From the NCBI RefSeq assembly GCF_023078495.1, contig NZ_CP095742.1, positions 3,038,001 through 3,102,000 of the forward strand: a stretch of DNA of 64,000 nt. Direction: 5' to 3'. The DNA is from Luteibacter aegosomatissinici. GTDB lineage: Bacteria; Pseudomonadota; Gammaproteobacteria; Xanthomonadales; Rhodanobacteraceae. This document shows positions 48,620 to 57,551 of this stretch, in pieces (positions within the stretch are counted from its first letter, which is position 1; every line of letters begins with the position of its first letter). The translations under genes were made by a program, and so were the position numbers. Below the pieces are notes generated by a model. It saw only the letters and a list, made by a program, of their open reading frames with translations. It was not told where the DNA came from and did no database searches.

Positions 48620-48752
48620 GGCGGGCTATCCCAGGAAGGCTTGGACCTCCCATTCTATCTTTTTGCGCGCCCCCGCATTTTTGTCCAATAACACCACGCC
48701 ACCACCGCCCAGACTCTGCGTTCCCGACTTTCCCCCATGGAGATGCACCCCC

Positions 48753-49574
48753 ATGCCTTATATCAAGGTCAAAGACGGCACCGAGATCTTCTACAAGGAC
48801 TTCGGTAACGGCCAGCCGGTCGTGTTCTCGCACGGCTGGCCGCTCAGTGCCGATGCGTGGGATCCGCAGATGATGTTCATGTCGAACAATGGCTTCCGCA
48901 CCATCGCGCACGACCGCCGGAGCCACGGCCGCTCAACGCAGACGTTCGATGGCAACGACATGGATACGTATGCCGATGACCTGCACGCGGTGATCGAAGC
49001 GCTGGATCTGAAAGACATCATCCTGGTCGGCCACTCCACCGGCGGTGGCGAAGTGGCGCATTACATGGGCCGCCATGGCACGAAGCGCGTAGCCCGCGCG
49101 GTGCTGGTCGGCGCCGTGCCGCCGCAGATGATCAAGACCGACGCCAACCCGCTGGGCCTGCCGAAATCCGTCTTCGACGGTATTCGCGACGGTGTGTGGA
49201 ATGATCGCTCGCAGTTCTACTGGGACCTTTCCCTGCCGTTCTACGGCTTCAACCGTGATGGTGCCAAGGTCTCCGAAGGCGCGCGCCGCTCGTTCTGGAT
49301 GCAGGGCATGCTCGGAGGCCTGAAGGGCCAGTACGACTGCATCCGCGAGTTCTCCGAAGTGGATTACGGTCCGGACCTGGACAAGATCGATGTGCCGGTG
49401 CTGCTGATCCACGGCACCGATGACCAGATCGTGCCCATCGACGCCGCTGCCCGCTCCGGCGTGAAACGCCTGAAGAACGGCACGCTGAAGGAATACCCGG
49501 GCGCGCCGCACGGCCTGGTGACCACCGAACAGGACAAGTTCAACGCGGACCTGTTGGCCTTCGCCCGCGGCTGA
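48753..49574 (+). CDS. Alpha/beta hydrolase, non-haem haloperoxidase-like
   Basis: The 273-residue protein is of the cofactor-free chloroperoxidase/esterase type. The oxyanion region is '[20 protein letters not shown]', the nucleophile Ser is in '[17 protein letters not shown]', the Asp in '[19 protein letters not shown]' and the His in '[19 protein letters not shown]'. '[20 protein letters not shown]' is a strong family signature. Natural substrates are usually small esters or lactones; haloperoxidase activity in such enzymes is a side reaction. ATG 48753 was chosen because a run of Pro/Ser-rich residues before it is not conserved. It is convergent with selO, with a class A repeat between them. 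Confidence 0.92.
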   Translation: MPYIKVKDGTEIFYKDFGNGQPVVFSHGWPLSADAWDPQMMFMSNNGFRTIAHDRRSHGRSTQTFDGNDMDTYADDLHAVIEALDLKDIILVGHSTGGGEVAHYMGRHGTKRVARAVLVGAVPPQMIKTDANPLGLPKSVFDGIRDGVWNDRSQFYWDLSLPFYGFNRDGAKVSEGARRSFWMQGMLGGLKGQYDCIREFSEVDYGPDLDKIDVPVLLIHGTDDQIVPIDAAARSGVKRLKNGTLKEYPGAPHGLVTTEQDKFNADLLAFARG

Positions 49575-49609
49575 TAGCCGACACAAGCCCCCGACTGCCG
49601 CCACCCCAT

Positions 49610-49704
49610 GTAGGAGCCCACCCTGTGGGCGACATGTTTCGCTGAATCGTTGCAGGCCCTGCTGCGTTATCGCGAAAGATGTCGCCCACAGGGTGGGCTC
49701 CTAC
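49610..49704. repeat. Class A palindromic repeat, copy 6
   Basis: It has the same inverted arms as at 7676. It fills the gap between the convergent hydrolase and selO genes, ending seven bases before the selO stop codon. Confidence 0.9.
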
Positions 49705-49710
49705 TTTGCT

Positions 49711-51264
49711 TTAGCTGCTGCAGGAAAGCATCGAACAACCGACCCGATCGCGCGCCCACTCCGGCCGGCGACCGGCCAGATGGTCGCGGCCAGGCTGTTC
49801 GTCGTAGGGATCGCGCAGCGTTTCGAGCAATTCGAGGACGCCGCTGTTATCACCCTGCTCCGCCTTGTCGATCGCCAGTTGGGCGAGATAGTTACGCAGC
49901 ACGTAGCGCGGATTACTGGCATGCATAAGCGCCAGGCGCTCCGCCTCGGTCGCCTCGTCCTCGCGGACGCGTGCGGCATAGCGCGCCAACCACGCGGAAA
50001 GCGCCTCATCCACCGCCACGCGCTGCGCTTCACTGTAAAAGGAAGCACCCACGACGCCCGCGTGCGGTGCCGCCACATCTAGCATCGCCAGGTCGCGGTA
50101 GAAGGTCGTCATGTCCATGCCGCCGGCGGTGAGTACACCGCGCAGGTCAGCCACCAGGTCGCCATCGCCCTCACGCGCATGCAGGAGGCCCAGCTTCGCC
50201 GCCGAGTAAGCTGCATCCGTCGCCTCGAACACCTCCACATAGTGGTCGAGCCCGGCTTGCAGGGCCCCTGCACCATCGAACAACGGCGACAGCGCCTGGG
50301 CCAGCGCCTGCAGGTTCCAGTAGGCGACGGGCGGCTGGTGGCCGAAGCGGTACCGGCGGTGCGTGCGGTCGGTCGTATTGGGCGTCCAATCCAGGTCGAA
50401 GTCGTCGACCCAGCCATAGGGACCGTAATCGATGGTAAGCCCGAGGATGGACATGTTGTCGGTGTTCATCACCCCGTGCACGAAGCCCACGCGGAGCCAT
50501 TCCGCCATGAGCCGCGCGGTACGCGCGCACACCTCGCGAAAGAACGCGGCGTAACGCTCGCCCTCTGGCAGCGCCCCGATCGCGGGGAAATGCGTGCGGA
50601 GGGTAAAGTCGACCAGTTGCCGAAGGAGCGCCGTATCGCCACGCGACGCGGGCAGCTCGTAATTCCCGAAACGAAGGAAACTCGGGGCGACCCGGGTAAC
50701 GATCGCACCCGGCTCCGGGGCCGGGTTACCGTCGTACATCACGTCACGGACCACGGCGTCGCCCGTCGCCACCACGGCCAGTGCACGGGTGGTGGGCACG
50801 CCCAGGTGGAACATGGCCTCACTGCACAGGAACTCGCGAATGGACGAGCGCAGCACGGCCCGTCCATCCGCCCCACGCGAGTACGGGGTGCGCCCCGCCC
50901 CCTTCAGCTGGATCTCCTGGCGCCCATCGTGGGCCGTCAGTACCTCGCCCAGGCCGATCGCCCGGCCATCGCCCAACTGCCCGGCCCAGTGGCCGAACTG
51001 ATGCCCGCCGTAGGTCATCGCGTAGCCGGTCATGCCCGGTAGCGAGGCGTTGCCGGCAAAAACCTGCGCGAAGTCCGGCCGCGCCGGATCGATGCCGAGC
51101 ATGGCCGCCACCTCATCGGAAACCGCCACGACCCGCGGGGCCGCCACGGGCGTGGGCTCGACCCATGAAAAGGCGGCACCGGTTACCTGGCGCGGGGCGA
51201 GATGGGTATCGGGGTCGGCGGGCAACTCACGGGTAAAGGCGTTGTCGAAGGCGAGATCTGTCAT
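49711..51264 (-). CDS. selO: SelO/YdiU family protein adenylyltransferase
   Basis: SelO is a pseudokinase-like enzyme that transfers AMP to Ser, Thr or Tyr of target proteins and affects redox balance. The 517-residue protein has the family features: '[20 protein letters not shown]', '[20 protein letters not shown]', '[20 protein letters not shown]', '[20 protein letters not shown]' with the Asn/Asp pair, and '[20 protein letters not shown]'. The C-terminus 'LSCSS' places Cys where many eukaryotic members carry selenocysteine. The start is ATG 51262-51264. The N-terminal region '[16 protein letters not shown]' is also family-like. Confidence 0.95.
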   Translation of the reverse strand: MTDLAFDNAFTRELPADPDTHLAPRQVTGAAFSWVEPTPVAAPRVVAVSDEVAAMLGIDPARPDFAQVFAGNASLPGMTGYAMTYGGHQFGHWAGQLGDGRAIGLGEVLTAHDGRQEIQLKGAGRTPYSRGADGRAVLRSSIREFLCSEAMFHLGVPTTRALAVVATGDAVVRDVMYDGNPAPEPGAIVTRVAPSFLRFGNYELPASRGDTALLRQLVDFTLRTHFPAIGALPEGERYAAFFREVCARTARLMAEWLRVGFVHGVMNTDNMSILGLTIDYGPYGWVDDFDLDWTPNTTDRTHRRYRFGHQPPVAYWNLQALAQALSPLFDGAGALQAGLDHYVEVFEATDAAYSAAKLGLLHAREGDGDLVADLRGVLTAGGMDMTTFYRDLAMLDVAAPHAGVVGASFYSEAQRVAVDEALSAWLARYAARVREDEATEAERLALMHASNPRYVLRNYLAQLAIDKAEQGDNSGVLELLETLRDPYDEQPGRDHLAGRRPEWARDRVGCSMLSCSS

Positions 51265-51327
51265 CGGAGCGGGCAGTTGGGCGTTAGCTACCTATATCCG
51301 GCCTAGGGGCGGTTGCGACAACCCCCT

Positions 51328-51391
51328 GTAGGAGCGCGCTTGCGCGCGATGGGCACTGCGGCAACGTGGATCGCGCGCAAGCGCGCTCCTA
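51328..51391. repeat. Class B palindromic repeat, copy 3
   Basis: The arms are like those of 20584-20647. It lies in the divergent region between selO and the exported protein at 51485, so it is close to promoters rather than to transcript ends. Confidence 0.9.
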
Positions 51392-51484
51392 TAAAGGGGT
51401 GGTCCATCATTGAAGGTCGCCGGCTCACCACACCATCGCGAAAACGTGCACACTAGCGCCCCCGAACCTGTACCGACAGCCACG

Positions 51485-52111
51485 ATGCGTTCGCTTATCG
51501 CCACCGCTGCCCTGTTCGCCGTGCTGGCTGCATCGCCGGCCGCTGCGGCCGTGCCGCCGCGTAGCGACAAGACGCTGGTGGAGCTGATTGAAGGCACGAT
51601 GGGAACGCTGCCTAACGCGGTGAACCAGCTTTCGGCCAAGGTGCCGGGCGGCCTGCACGCCACGCCCGATGCCCCGCCCCAGATCGTCCGCAGCGCCCCC
51701 TTCATCACCCGCGACGGGTTCCGGGTTTCCGCCCTGGAGGTTCGCGGCTTCAACGAAGGGGGGGACGTACCCATGGCCCGTTTCACCTCCATCCAACTGG
51801 AACAGCGGCCCTGCTTCACTCGCCAGGACATCGCCGAGCACTTCCACGTGAACAGCTCGGAGACCGCCCTGCCCTCGGCACCCTCCATGCTGCCCAACCG
51901 CTACACGATGATGCAGATGCCCTGGGGCCGGTTGTCCTTCGGCACGTCGCAGGAAAGTGGCAGCTGCGTTATCGCCATCGTGGGGGATGCCACGGGGGGC
52001 CTGGCGGGTGCGCAAATGCCCTTGCCGTTGCCGCAGCCGACCACCATGCCAGGCATGCCCGACCTGCGCCGGACCTGGCCCATGCCCGTCAGCGCTTACC
52101 CGGCTGAGTGA
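51485..52111 (+). CDS. Exported protein of unknown function (208 aa)
   Basis: The protein has a clear signal peptide (RSLIATAALFAVLAASPAAA) and no membrane segment afterwards, so it should be periplasmic or secreted. The mature part begins with a Pro/Asp/Lys segment ('VPPRSDKTLVELIEGTMGT'). It then shows a compact mixed domain ('ITRDGFRVSALEVRGFNEGG', 'FTSIQLEQRPCFTRQDIAEH', 'WGRLSFGTSQESGSCVIAIV') with two cysteines that could pair. It ends in a Pro/Met-rich tail ('MPLPLPQPTTMPGMPDL'). I recognise no family. ATG 51485 is chosen for the signal peptide. Its last 16 bases overlap the end of the convergent PAS-GGDEF-EAL gene. Confidence 0.7.
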   Translation: MRSLIATAALFAVLAASPAAAAVPPRSDKTLVELIEGTMGTLPNAVNQLSAKVPGGLHATPDAPPQIVRSAPFITRDGFRVSALEVRGFNEGGDVPMARFTSIQLEQRPCFTRQDIAEHFHVNSSETALPSAPSMLPNRYTMMQMPWGRLSFGTSQESGSCVIAIVGDATGGLAGAQMPLPLPQPTTMPGMPDLRRTWPMPVSAYPAE

Positions 52112-53778
52112 GCCATGGCCAGGGTCGGCAGCAGCCCGCTGACCCGCTCGATCCGGTCCTCCGGCACGGCAGCCGAGAACAGGTAGCCCTGTAGTTCGTC
52201 ACAGCCGGCATCGCGCAGGAACTGCCGCTGGGCCTCCGTTTCCACGCCTTCCGCCACCACGCACAGACCGAGGGCAGAGCCCAGGTTGGAGACGGCGCGT
52301 ACGATCGCCGCGGAGTCCTCCGCCAGCGGAGCCATCTGCACGAAGGAACGATCGATCTTCACTTTATCGACGTCCAGATCCTTTAACAGCGTGAGGCTGG
52401 AATAGCCCGTGCCAAAGTCATCGAGGGAAATGCGCACGCCCGCCTTGCGCAGCTTCTTCAGCAGGCGCACGGCGGCGCCATCCGCGTTGACGATCGCGGT
52501 CTCGGTGATTTCCAGTTCCAGCCGCCGCGGTGGCAGGCGGGTTTCCGCAAGCACCTTCATCACCGTATCGGCGAAACGATCGTCACGCAGTTGCACGGCG
52601 CTTACGTTCACTGCGATAAAAAGATCGTCCACGGCGGTCATGCGCGAACACGCCGTGCGCAGCACCCATTCCCCAAGGCGCCCGATCAAGCCGGTTTCTT
52701 CGGCCACCGCGACAAACTGCACCGGGGTCACGACGCCCAGCTTCGGATGACGCCAGCGCGCAAGCGCTTCCAGTCCAATGACCTTGCCATCGCTCGCACG
52801 CACCATCGGCTGGTAGTGGCAACTAAGGCCTTCGCCGCTTAGCAACGCATCCTCCAGGGCGACCTCCACCTCCCGGCGGTGGGCCAGCGAGGCATCCAGG
52901 GCATCGGTGTAGATCACGTAGCGGTTGCGGCGCTTCTTCGCCTCGTAGAGGGCGCTATCGGCCTTGCGTGCCATCTCGCCGGACGCCACCGCGTCACGCC
53001 CCAACGGCACGACGCCGATGGAGGTCCCGACAAAGGCCCGGGCCGAAAGCACGTCGAACGGAATGGAGGCCAGGGTCAACATCTTTTCGGCCACGCCATC
53101 CAGGTCGAGATCCCCGCTGTTCTCCACAAGCACGGCGAACTCATCGCCACCGATGCGGGCGACGACATCGTTGGGGCCCACCGCATGACGCAAGCGCTGG
53201 CCAAACTGCACCAGCAGCTCGTCGCCCACGAGGTGGCCAAAGGTGTCGTTCACCTTCTTGAAACCGTCCAGGTCGAGGTAGAACAGCGCAGCCTGGGCGG
53301 AACCCTCCGCGGCGCGCGCCACGGCGGCATCCAGGCGGCTGAACAAGGCGGTGCGATTTGAAAGCCCGGTCAGCGCATCGTGGCAGGCGAGCCAGCGCAC
53401 GTGGGCTTCGGATTCACGTAATTCGGTGATGTCGGTGACCGAGGCGAGCACGTGGGGCTCGCCGTCCAGTTCGATGCACGTCTTGCGGGTGAGCAGCGTG
53501 CGCGAGCGGCCGACCAGGTCGTAGACGGATTCCTCGGTCTCGACCACCTCGTGGCCGCGCAGCACCACATCGTCGCCCTTGGCGAAACGTTCGGCCTGCT
53601 CCGGCGGGAAGAGTTCCGTGTCCCTCTTGCCCAACACATCATCGGGCGTGATCCCGAAATACTCGCAACCGATCCGGTTGACGAACACCCAGCGGTGCCC
53701 GGCATCGCGAACGAACATCGCGGTGGGCATCAACTCGAGGACTTTTGACCAGCCGGCAAGGTCCTGGATCACGTGCAC
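52096..53778 (-). CDS. PAS-GGDEF-EAL cyclic-di-GMP enzyme, soluble
   Basis: The 560-residue protein has no membrane helix. It has an N-terminal PAS sensor ('VLELMPTAMFVRDAGHRWVF', 'FGITPDDVLGKRDTELFPPE'), a GGDEF domain ('LFYLDLDGFKKVNDTFGHLV', 'ARIGGDEFAVLVE') and an EAL domain ('GLEALARWRHPKLG', 'RLELEITETAI', 'ISLDDFGTGYSSLTLLKD', 'KVKIDRSFVQM', 'VVAEGVETEAQR'). Both active sites look intact. The GGDEF I-site is missing, with Gly replacing the Arg (GPND). It could make or break cyclic-di-GMP in response to a signal at the PAS domain. GTG 53776-53778 is the start. It follows gspK on the same strand with a hairpin-containing gap of 147 bp. Confidence 0.93.
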   Translation of the reverse strand: MHVIQDLAGWSKVLELMPTAMFVRDAGHRWVFVNRIGCEYFGITPDDVLGKRDTELFPPEQAERFAKGDDVVLRGHEVVETEESVYDLVGRSRTLLTRKTCIELDGEPHVLASVTDITELRESEAHVRWLACHDALTGLSNRTALFSRLDAAVARAAEGSAQAALFYLDLDGFKKVNDTFGHLVGDELLVQFGQRLRHAVGPNDVVARIGGDEFAVLVENSGDLDLDGVAEKMLTLASIPFDVLSARAFVGTSIGVVPLGRDAVASGEMARKADSALYEAKKRRNRYVIYTDALDASLAHRREVEVALEDALLSGEGLSCHYQPMVRASDGKVIGLEALARWRHPKLGVVTPVQFVAVAEETGLIGRLGEWVLRTACSRMTAVDDLFIAVNVSAVQLRDDRFADTVMKVLAETRLPPRRLELEITETAIVNADGAAVRLLKKLRKAGVRISLDDFGTGYSSLTLLKDLDVDKVKIDRSFVQMAPLAEDSAAIVRAVSNLGSALGLCVVAEGVETEAQRQFLRDAGCDELQGYLFSAAVPEDRIERVSGLLPTLAMAHSAG

Positions 53779-53870
53779 CCCCTACAGCTTCACTGCCCGT
53801 CAATCTGCGACCCGCGTCGTGATGCGGGTGTATGCACTGTCGTTTATCTGCGCGTCGGGGAGCGGGGAAT

Positions 53871-53896
53871 GCACGAAGTCGGCAAGAGCTTCGTGC
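53871..53896 (-). terminator. Hairpin downstream of gspK
   Basis: An 8 bp perfect stem (GCACGAAG/CTTCGTGC) lies about 30 bp after the gspK stop and before the PAS-GGDEF-EAL gene. It has no T-run, so it is a possible but weak end of the gspIJK transcript. Confidence 0.35.
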
Positions 53897-53925
53897 CACG
53901 CCTGCTTCTACGCGGCGCCGCGACG

Positions 53926-54855
53926 TTATCCAGGGGGGCCGTCGCGCCAGCGTAGGATCGTGTAGAGGGGGACGCGGGGATCGCGTTTCACACCGTGGGG
54001 TGGAAATTGCACGGTGGCTTCGATCTGGCTGCGATTGCCCGCACCATCGTCGGCATCGACGCGGAAGGTCACGGTGTTACCCGGCAGCGCACCACCCAGG
54101 GTAAGCCCCCCGGGGAGGTTCGGAAGGATCGTGCCCTGGGGCGCCGCGTCGCGTATCGCCACCACCTCGCGCGCGGTCGCCGGATCGACCCCCGGCAGGC
54201 TCGCGAGTGCCCCTGCCGGGGCGAAGTCAGGCTCGGGGACCGGCCGCCCCGACCAGACGGTGACGAGCGGCTCGATCAATTCATACAGCGCCGGATCCAT
54301 GCCCTCCACGCCCTGCAGCTGCTCCACCGCGAAAAACGGGGCGTAATGCGCGGGGTCGGCTGCGCCCATGGCCAGCCGCCCCGACAGCACGGCCGCATCG
54401 TCGCCCGAGACCACGACTGGGCCGCGCCAGGCGTTGATGGCGGTGACGATCGTGTCGGTTCGCGTCGCCGTGCAACCCACGCCAAGGAACAGGCGCCTCA
54501 GTGTCTCGGTACTCGCCGTGTTGAGGTCGACCTTGCCGGTTTCGTCCATCATGGCGACCGCGACCTTGATGTGCTCGAAAGCAAAGGCGACGGCGCGCCC
54601 ATCACCGGGCAGTCCCGCGTCCGCGGAAGGCACCGCTGAGATGGCGTCTGCCGCACCACGCCGTGCCTCCGTCAGCGCGATCGCCTGCATCATCCCCGCT
54701 TCGGCCGCGTAACGGGCGCGTTGCTGCCCCAGGCTGAAGCGCGTCTGCAACGCTTCGGTGCGCGCGATGCTGGCGAAGCCGCCGACGAGGATGGCCAGCA
54801 AGGTGCACGCCCAAAGCACCACCAACAAGGCGACACCTCCCTGCCGCCGATTCAT
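53926..54855 (-). CDS. gspK: Type II secretion minor pseudopilin GspK
   Basis: GspK caps the pseudopilus tip together with GspI and GspJ in type II secretion. The 309-residue protein has the short prepilin leader and hydrophobic segment typical of GspK ('RRQGGVALLVVLWACTLLAI'), where the Glu at position 5 is absent as in other GspK proteins. The large periplasmic domain contains 'VAVAMMDETGKVDLNTASTE' and 'LASLPGVDPATAREVVAIRD', which match the SAM-like helical parts of the family. ATG 54853-54855 overlaps the gspJ stop (ATGA). It is the last gene of an I-J-K set. No other gsp gene is visible in the 10 kb to either side. Confidence 0.85.
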   Translation of the reverse strand: MNRRQGGVALLVVLWACTLLAILVGGFASIARTEALQTRFSLGQQRARYAAEAGMMQAIALTEARRGAADAISAVPSADAGLPGDGRAVAFAFEHIKVAVAMMDETGKVDLNTASTETLRRLFLGVGCTATRTDTIVTAINAWRGPVVVSGDDAAVLSGRLAMGAADPAHYAPFFAVEQLQGVEGMDPALYELIEPLVTVWSGRPVPEPDFAPAGALASLPGVDPATAREVVAIRDAAPQGTILPNLPGGLTLGGALPGNTVTFRVDADDGAGNRSQIEATVQFPPHGVKRDPRVPLYTILRWRDGPPG

Positions 54856-55508
54856 CGCGCGACATCCGGCAAGTGCGAGGCGGCACCACGCACGTTCACC
54901 GCATCGCGATCCTGTCGTGGTGCAATCACCAGCGGAGGCCATCCGTCCTCGCCCTCTTCCGGTACCGCGCGGATCTCGATCGCGCCGGGCAGGTTCGCCG
55001 CGTCGTTCCACTGGTCTTGCCACTGTGCGCTTCCGCGTGCCGCATAGCGCACGGACAACCCACGCACCCGCTGGACGAGCACCTCCTGGGTTCCCTCGAC
55101 AGTTTTCGCGTGGCTGGTCGGCAAGGGCGCCAGGGATACCTGCAGTTCTTGCCCCGGCTGGCCAGCGACCTCGGGTTTGCCCAGCGCAACGTCGATCACC
55201 TGTGGCCCCAGCTTGCCGAGGTAGCCAGGTAACACCGATACGTAGCGAAGATGCCGCGCATCGCCTTCGAACACGACGGGTACCCCTGCCTCGTTCCAGC
55301 GCCAGGGCAAAGCCGTTGCCGAAGAAAGGGAGCGGCGAAGGAACTCGCGCGCCCCACGCATTTCATCCAGCCTTGCAACGCTCGTCGCACCGCGTCCCAC
55401 GCTGACCGTGGTCGAACGCACGCCGGAATAGACACCAAGCAGGACGAGACCGAGCAGCGCGAGCGCAGCCAGCGTTTCGAGCAGACTGAAGCCCCGCGCG
55501 TAGTTCAT
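54852..55508 (-). CDS. gspJ: Type II secretion minor pseudopilin GspJ
   Basis: The 218-residue protein has the prepilin signature 'RGFSLLETLAALALLGLVLL' with cleavage after Gly and the Glu at position 5 of the mature protein. The GspJ-type periplasmic domain follows ('RGAREFLRRSLSSATALPWR', 'LRYVSVLPGYLGKLGPQVID'). It joins GspI and GspK at the pseudopilus tip. ATG 55506-55508 overlaps the gspI stop by four bases, as gspK does with gspJ, so the three genes are translated as a tight unit. Confidence 0.85.
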   Translation of the reverse strand: MNYARGFSLLETLAALALLGLVLLGVYSGVRSTTVSVGRGATSVARLDEMRGAREFLRRSLSSATALPWRWNEAGVPVVFEGDARHLRYVSVLPGYLGKLGPQVIDVALGKPEVAGQPGQELQVSLAPLPTSHAKTVEGTQEVLVQRVRGLSVRYAARGSAQWQDQWNDAANLPGAIEIRAVPEEGEDGWPPLVIAPRQDRDAVNVRGAASHLPDVAR

Positions 55509-55942
55509 GGCATGGCCACCGAGCTGGATGAAGGTGGCGACGGCTCGTCCTGCAGGCGCACCGTCGCAAAATGCGCCGTACGCTCCGCCGCACCCTCCTT
55601 CCACATGACATCGAGACCGACGTGATACATGTGCAGGTCTTTCGCCTGCCCGGGAAACGGTGTCTGCGCCGCGACGGTCATGCGCCAGCGATGCCGTTTG
55701 TCGTACCAGCCTTCATGCGTCCCTATCTGCAACGGCACCTCACGCCCCGCTGCATCCAGCGATGAATCGGCCCACATGCCGACGCGGCTGAGCTCGCGCG
55801 CGTGGCCTGTCAACTGGGTCGCTGCGCCGGCCACGTGCATGACGGCGCCAAACGCAAGCGCAAGCAGGAGGATCGCAGCGATGGTCTCCAGCAGGCTGAA
55901 GCCCTGTTGCAACGGCCGGCAGGGGTAGCGCGGATAAGCCAT
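55505..55942 (-). CDS. gspI: Type II secretion minor pseudopilin GspI
   Basis: The 145-residue protein has a ten-residue basic leader and the prepilin segment 'QGFSLLETIAAILLLALAFG' with Glu at position 5. A small periplasmic domain follows, with the Gsp I pattern 'RVGMWADSSLDAAGREVPLQ' and 'HRWRMTVAAQTPFPGQAKDL'. ATG 55940-55942 is the start; the gene is the first of the gspI-J-K set. It follows the PstS-like gene on the same strand with 123 bp between, which contains a strong hairpin at 56010-56035. Confidence 0.85.
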   Translation of the reverse strand: MAYPRYPCRPLQQGFSLLETIAAILLLALAFGAVMHVAGAATQLTGHARELSRVGMWADSSLDAAGREVPLQIGTHEGWYDKRHRWRMTVAAQTPFPGQAKDLHMYHVGLDVMWKEGAAERTAHFATVRLQDEPSPPSSSSVAMP

Positions 55943-56009
55943 GGTGCGAGGCTCTCACCCGTGTGTTTCAACCGCGCGTCGCCGTGCGGTCGGGAATGGC
56001 GACAACGCA

Positions 56010-56035
56010 AAGGGACAGGCTTGCGCCTGTCCCTT
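56010..56035 (-). terminator. Hairpin between the PstS-like gene and gspI
   Basis: An 11 bp perfect stem (AAGGGACAGGC/GCCTGTCCCTT, loop TTGC) starts 31 bp after the stop of the PstS-like gene. The run of T after it is short on the minus strand, so it may end only part of the transcripts and set the gspIJK level. Confidence 0.6.
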
Positions 56036-56065
56036 CGTTCATCCTTCCTGGACGGTGGAGCAGGA

Positions 56066-57343
56066 TCAGTTGATGACGCAGCCGTCGACCTTGGACTGGG
56101 TCAGGTCGGCGTTGGCCAGCCACGAGTAACCGGTCAGGATCTTGCCGATCTTGGTGACCTGCGGACGCAGCGTGGTGTTGTACGGCATGCCCAGGATGCC
56201 GCGGACGGCGGCGGCATTCGAGCCGTTGCCGTTGCGGTTGCCGAGCAGGTAGGTCACCGCGAGGATCGGGTAGCCGCTGTTCGGGTCAGCGTAGGTGGAC
56301 GGATTCACCACGGCAACGCACTGGTGCGAGGTCGTGAGCGGGGTCAAGGTCGGACGGCCGTTGGCGTCCACCGTGTCGGCGATCGCCTGATCATACGACA
56401 GCGCGACGCTCAGAGCCGTGGAACCAAAGCCCGTGTTCGGGTTGATCGCGGCCGAACCAGCGGCGGCATGCGAGTTGAACACGGAAGCGAAGCGGGCGCT
56501 CCCCGTGACACCGTTGGCAACTTCGGCATAGCCGATCGAGCCATCGACGGTGGCCGAGTTCACTTCGGTGATGACGCCGGCGTTACCGGTAGCGGCAACG
56601 GAGGAGCTGTACGAACCCAGGTAGGACGGAACACCAGCGGTGAACGTCTGGTTGGTCTTGAACTGCGAAGCGCCGCCGTTGGCCGGGCACACGGCCGAGA
56701 GGTGGTTGAGGAACGAGAACGACGTGCCGCTGCCATCACCGCGGTAAACGATGCGGATCGGACCGGAAGCGCTCGAGATCGAGCTCCAGTCGGTGATCGT
56801 GCCGGAGAAGATGCCGCAGATCTGCGTCTCGGTCAGGTTGAGCGAGGTCACGCCCGACTTCTTGAACACCACAGCGATGGCGCCGGAGATCGACGGCAGC
56901 TGCACCGGCTCCGAACCCGCACCGTGGCCCGTGACGTAGTTGTTGAACTCGCTGACCGACATCGGCGCATCCGAACCCGCGAAGTCAGCCTGGGGCAGGC
57001 TCGTGCCGCCAAAGCCGGCCGGGGCAGTAGAGCCGCACGCGTTGTTGACGCCGAAGTTGGACGGATCGTTTCCGGCGAGGATCTTCTTACCGGCGCCGCT
57101 ACCGGTCGTGCAGTAGGTGCTGGCGACGCCACCGGTGTTGTTGGCGTAGACATACAGCAGCGAGCCAGCCGCCGGAACCAGCTTACCGGTGGCATTGCTA
57201 CCGGTGTAACCGATCGCCGGGAGCGTGGCGCCACCACCGGTGAGCGGAACGCTCTGGGCGGAAGCGATCGAGGCGAGGCTAAGCAGCACAGCGCCCGCGA
57301 CGAACTTCATGCGGGTGTTTCCCATCGAAAAATCGCAACGCAT
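56066..57343 (-). CDS. PstS/DING-like phosphate-binding protein
   Basis: The 425-residue exported protein (signal core 'FVAGAVLLSLASIASAQ') has the phosphate-binding loops of the PstS fold: 'LTGGGATLPAIGY' at the start of the mature part, 'DFAGSDAPMSVSEFNNYVTG', 'GIFSGTITDWSSISSASGP' and 'IVYRGDGSGTSFSFLNHLSA'. The 'GGGATLP' start is like DING proteins, which in Pseudomonas are exported by type II systems, rather than like classic PstS of the ABC importer. No pstC, A or B is near. I place the start at ATG 57341-57343, since AAGGGG lies seven bases before it; ATG 57308-57310 is the alternative. It lies between the haemagglutinin gene and gspI. Confidence 0.87.
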   Translation of the reverse strand: MRCDFSMGNTRMKFVAGAVLLSLASIASAQSVPLTGGGATLPAIGYTGSNATGKLVPAAGSLLYVYANNTGGVASTYCTTGSGAGKKILAGNDPSNFGVNNACGSTAPAGFGGTSLPQADFAGSDAPMSVSEFNNYVTGHGAGSEPVQLPSISGAIAVVFKKSGVTSLNLTETQICGIFSGTITDWSSISSASGPIRIVYRGDGSGTSFSFLNHLSAVCPANGGASQFKTNQTFTAGVPSYLGSYSSSVAATGNAGVITEVNSATVDGSIGYAEVANGVTGSARFASVFNSHAAAGSAAINPNTGFGSTALSVALSYDQAIADTVDANGRPTLTPLTTSHQCVAVVNPSTYADPNSGYPILAVTYLLGNRNGNGSNAAAVRGILGMPYNTTLRPQVTKIGKILTGYSWLANADLTQSKVDGCVIN

Positions 57344-57510
57344 GGTGTATCCCCTTCGCATAGAAGCCCCCCATTTGGGGGCCCGATTACCATCGCACTC
57401 CAGGGTTACCCGAACATGTTGCTGCGGTGTCGGTGATTATGATGGCTTCATTACTTCGGCAAATGCGGAAACGTGGTTGGCGTGCTGTCACACGATGTGT
57501 CATCGAACGC

Positions 57511-57540
57511 GCGCGCAGCGGCATACCTGCCGCCGCGCGC
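57511..57540 (-). terminator. Hairpin after the haemagglutinin gene
   Basis: A 13 bp stem with one mismatch (GCGCGCAGCGGCA with TGCCGCCGCGCGC, loop TACC) starts 12 bp after the stop of the large gene on the minus strand. It has no clear T-run. It could weaken read-through into the PstS-like gene. Confidence 0.45.
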
Positions 57541-57551
57541 TCCATGCTCTG

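Noticed and set aside
57485-57503. Pho-box-like direct repeat CTGTCAC-N5-GTGTCAT upstream of the PstS-like gene
   Set aside because: The spacing is 12 rather than 11 bp and it points away from the PstS-like gene. It is attractive given the gene's phosphate link but too weak to call a PhoB site without expression data.
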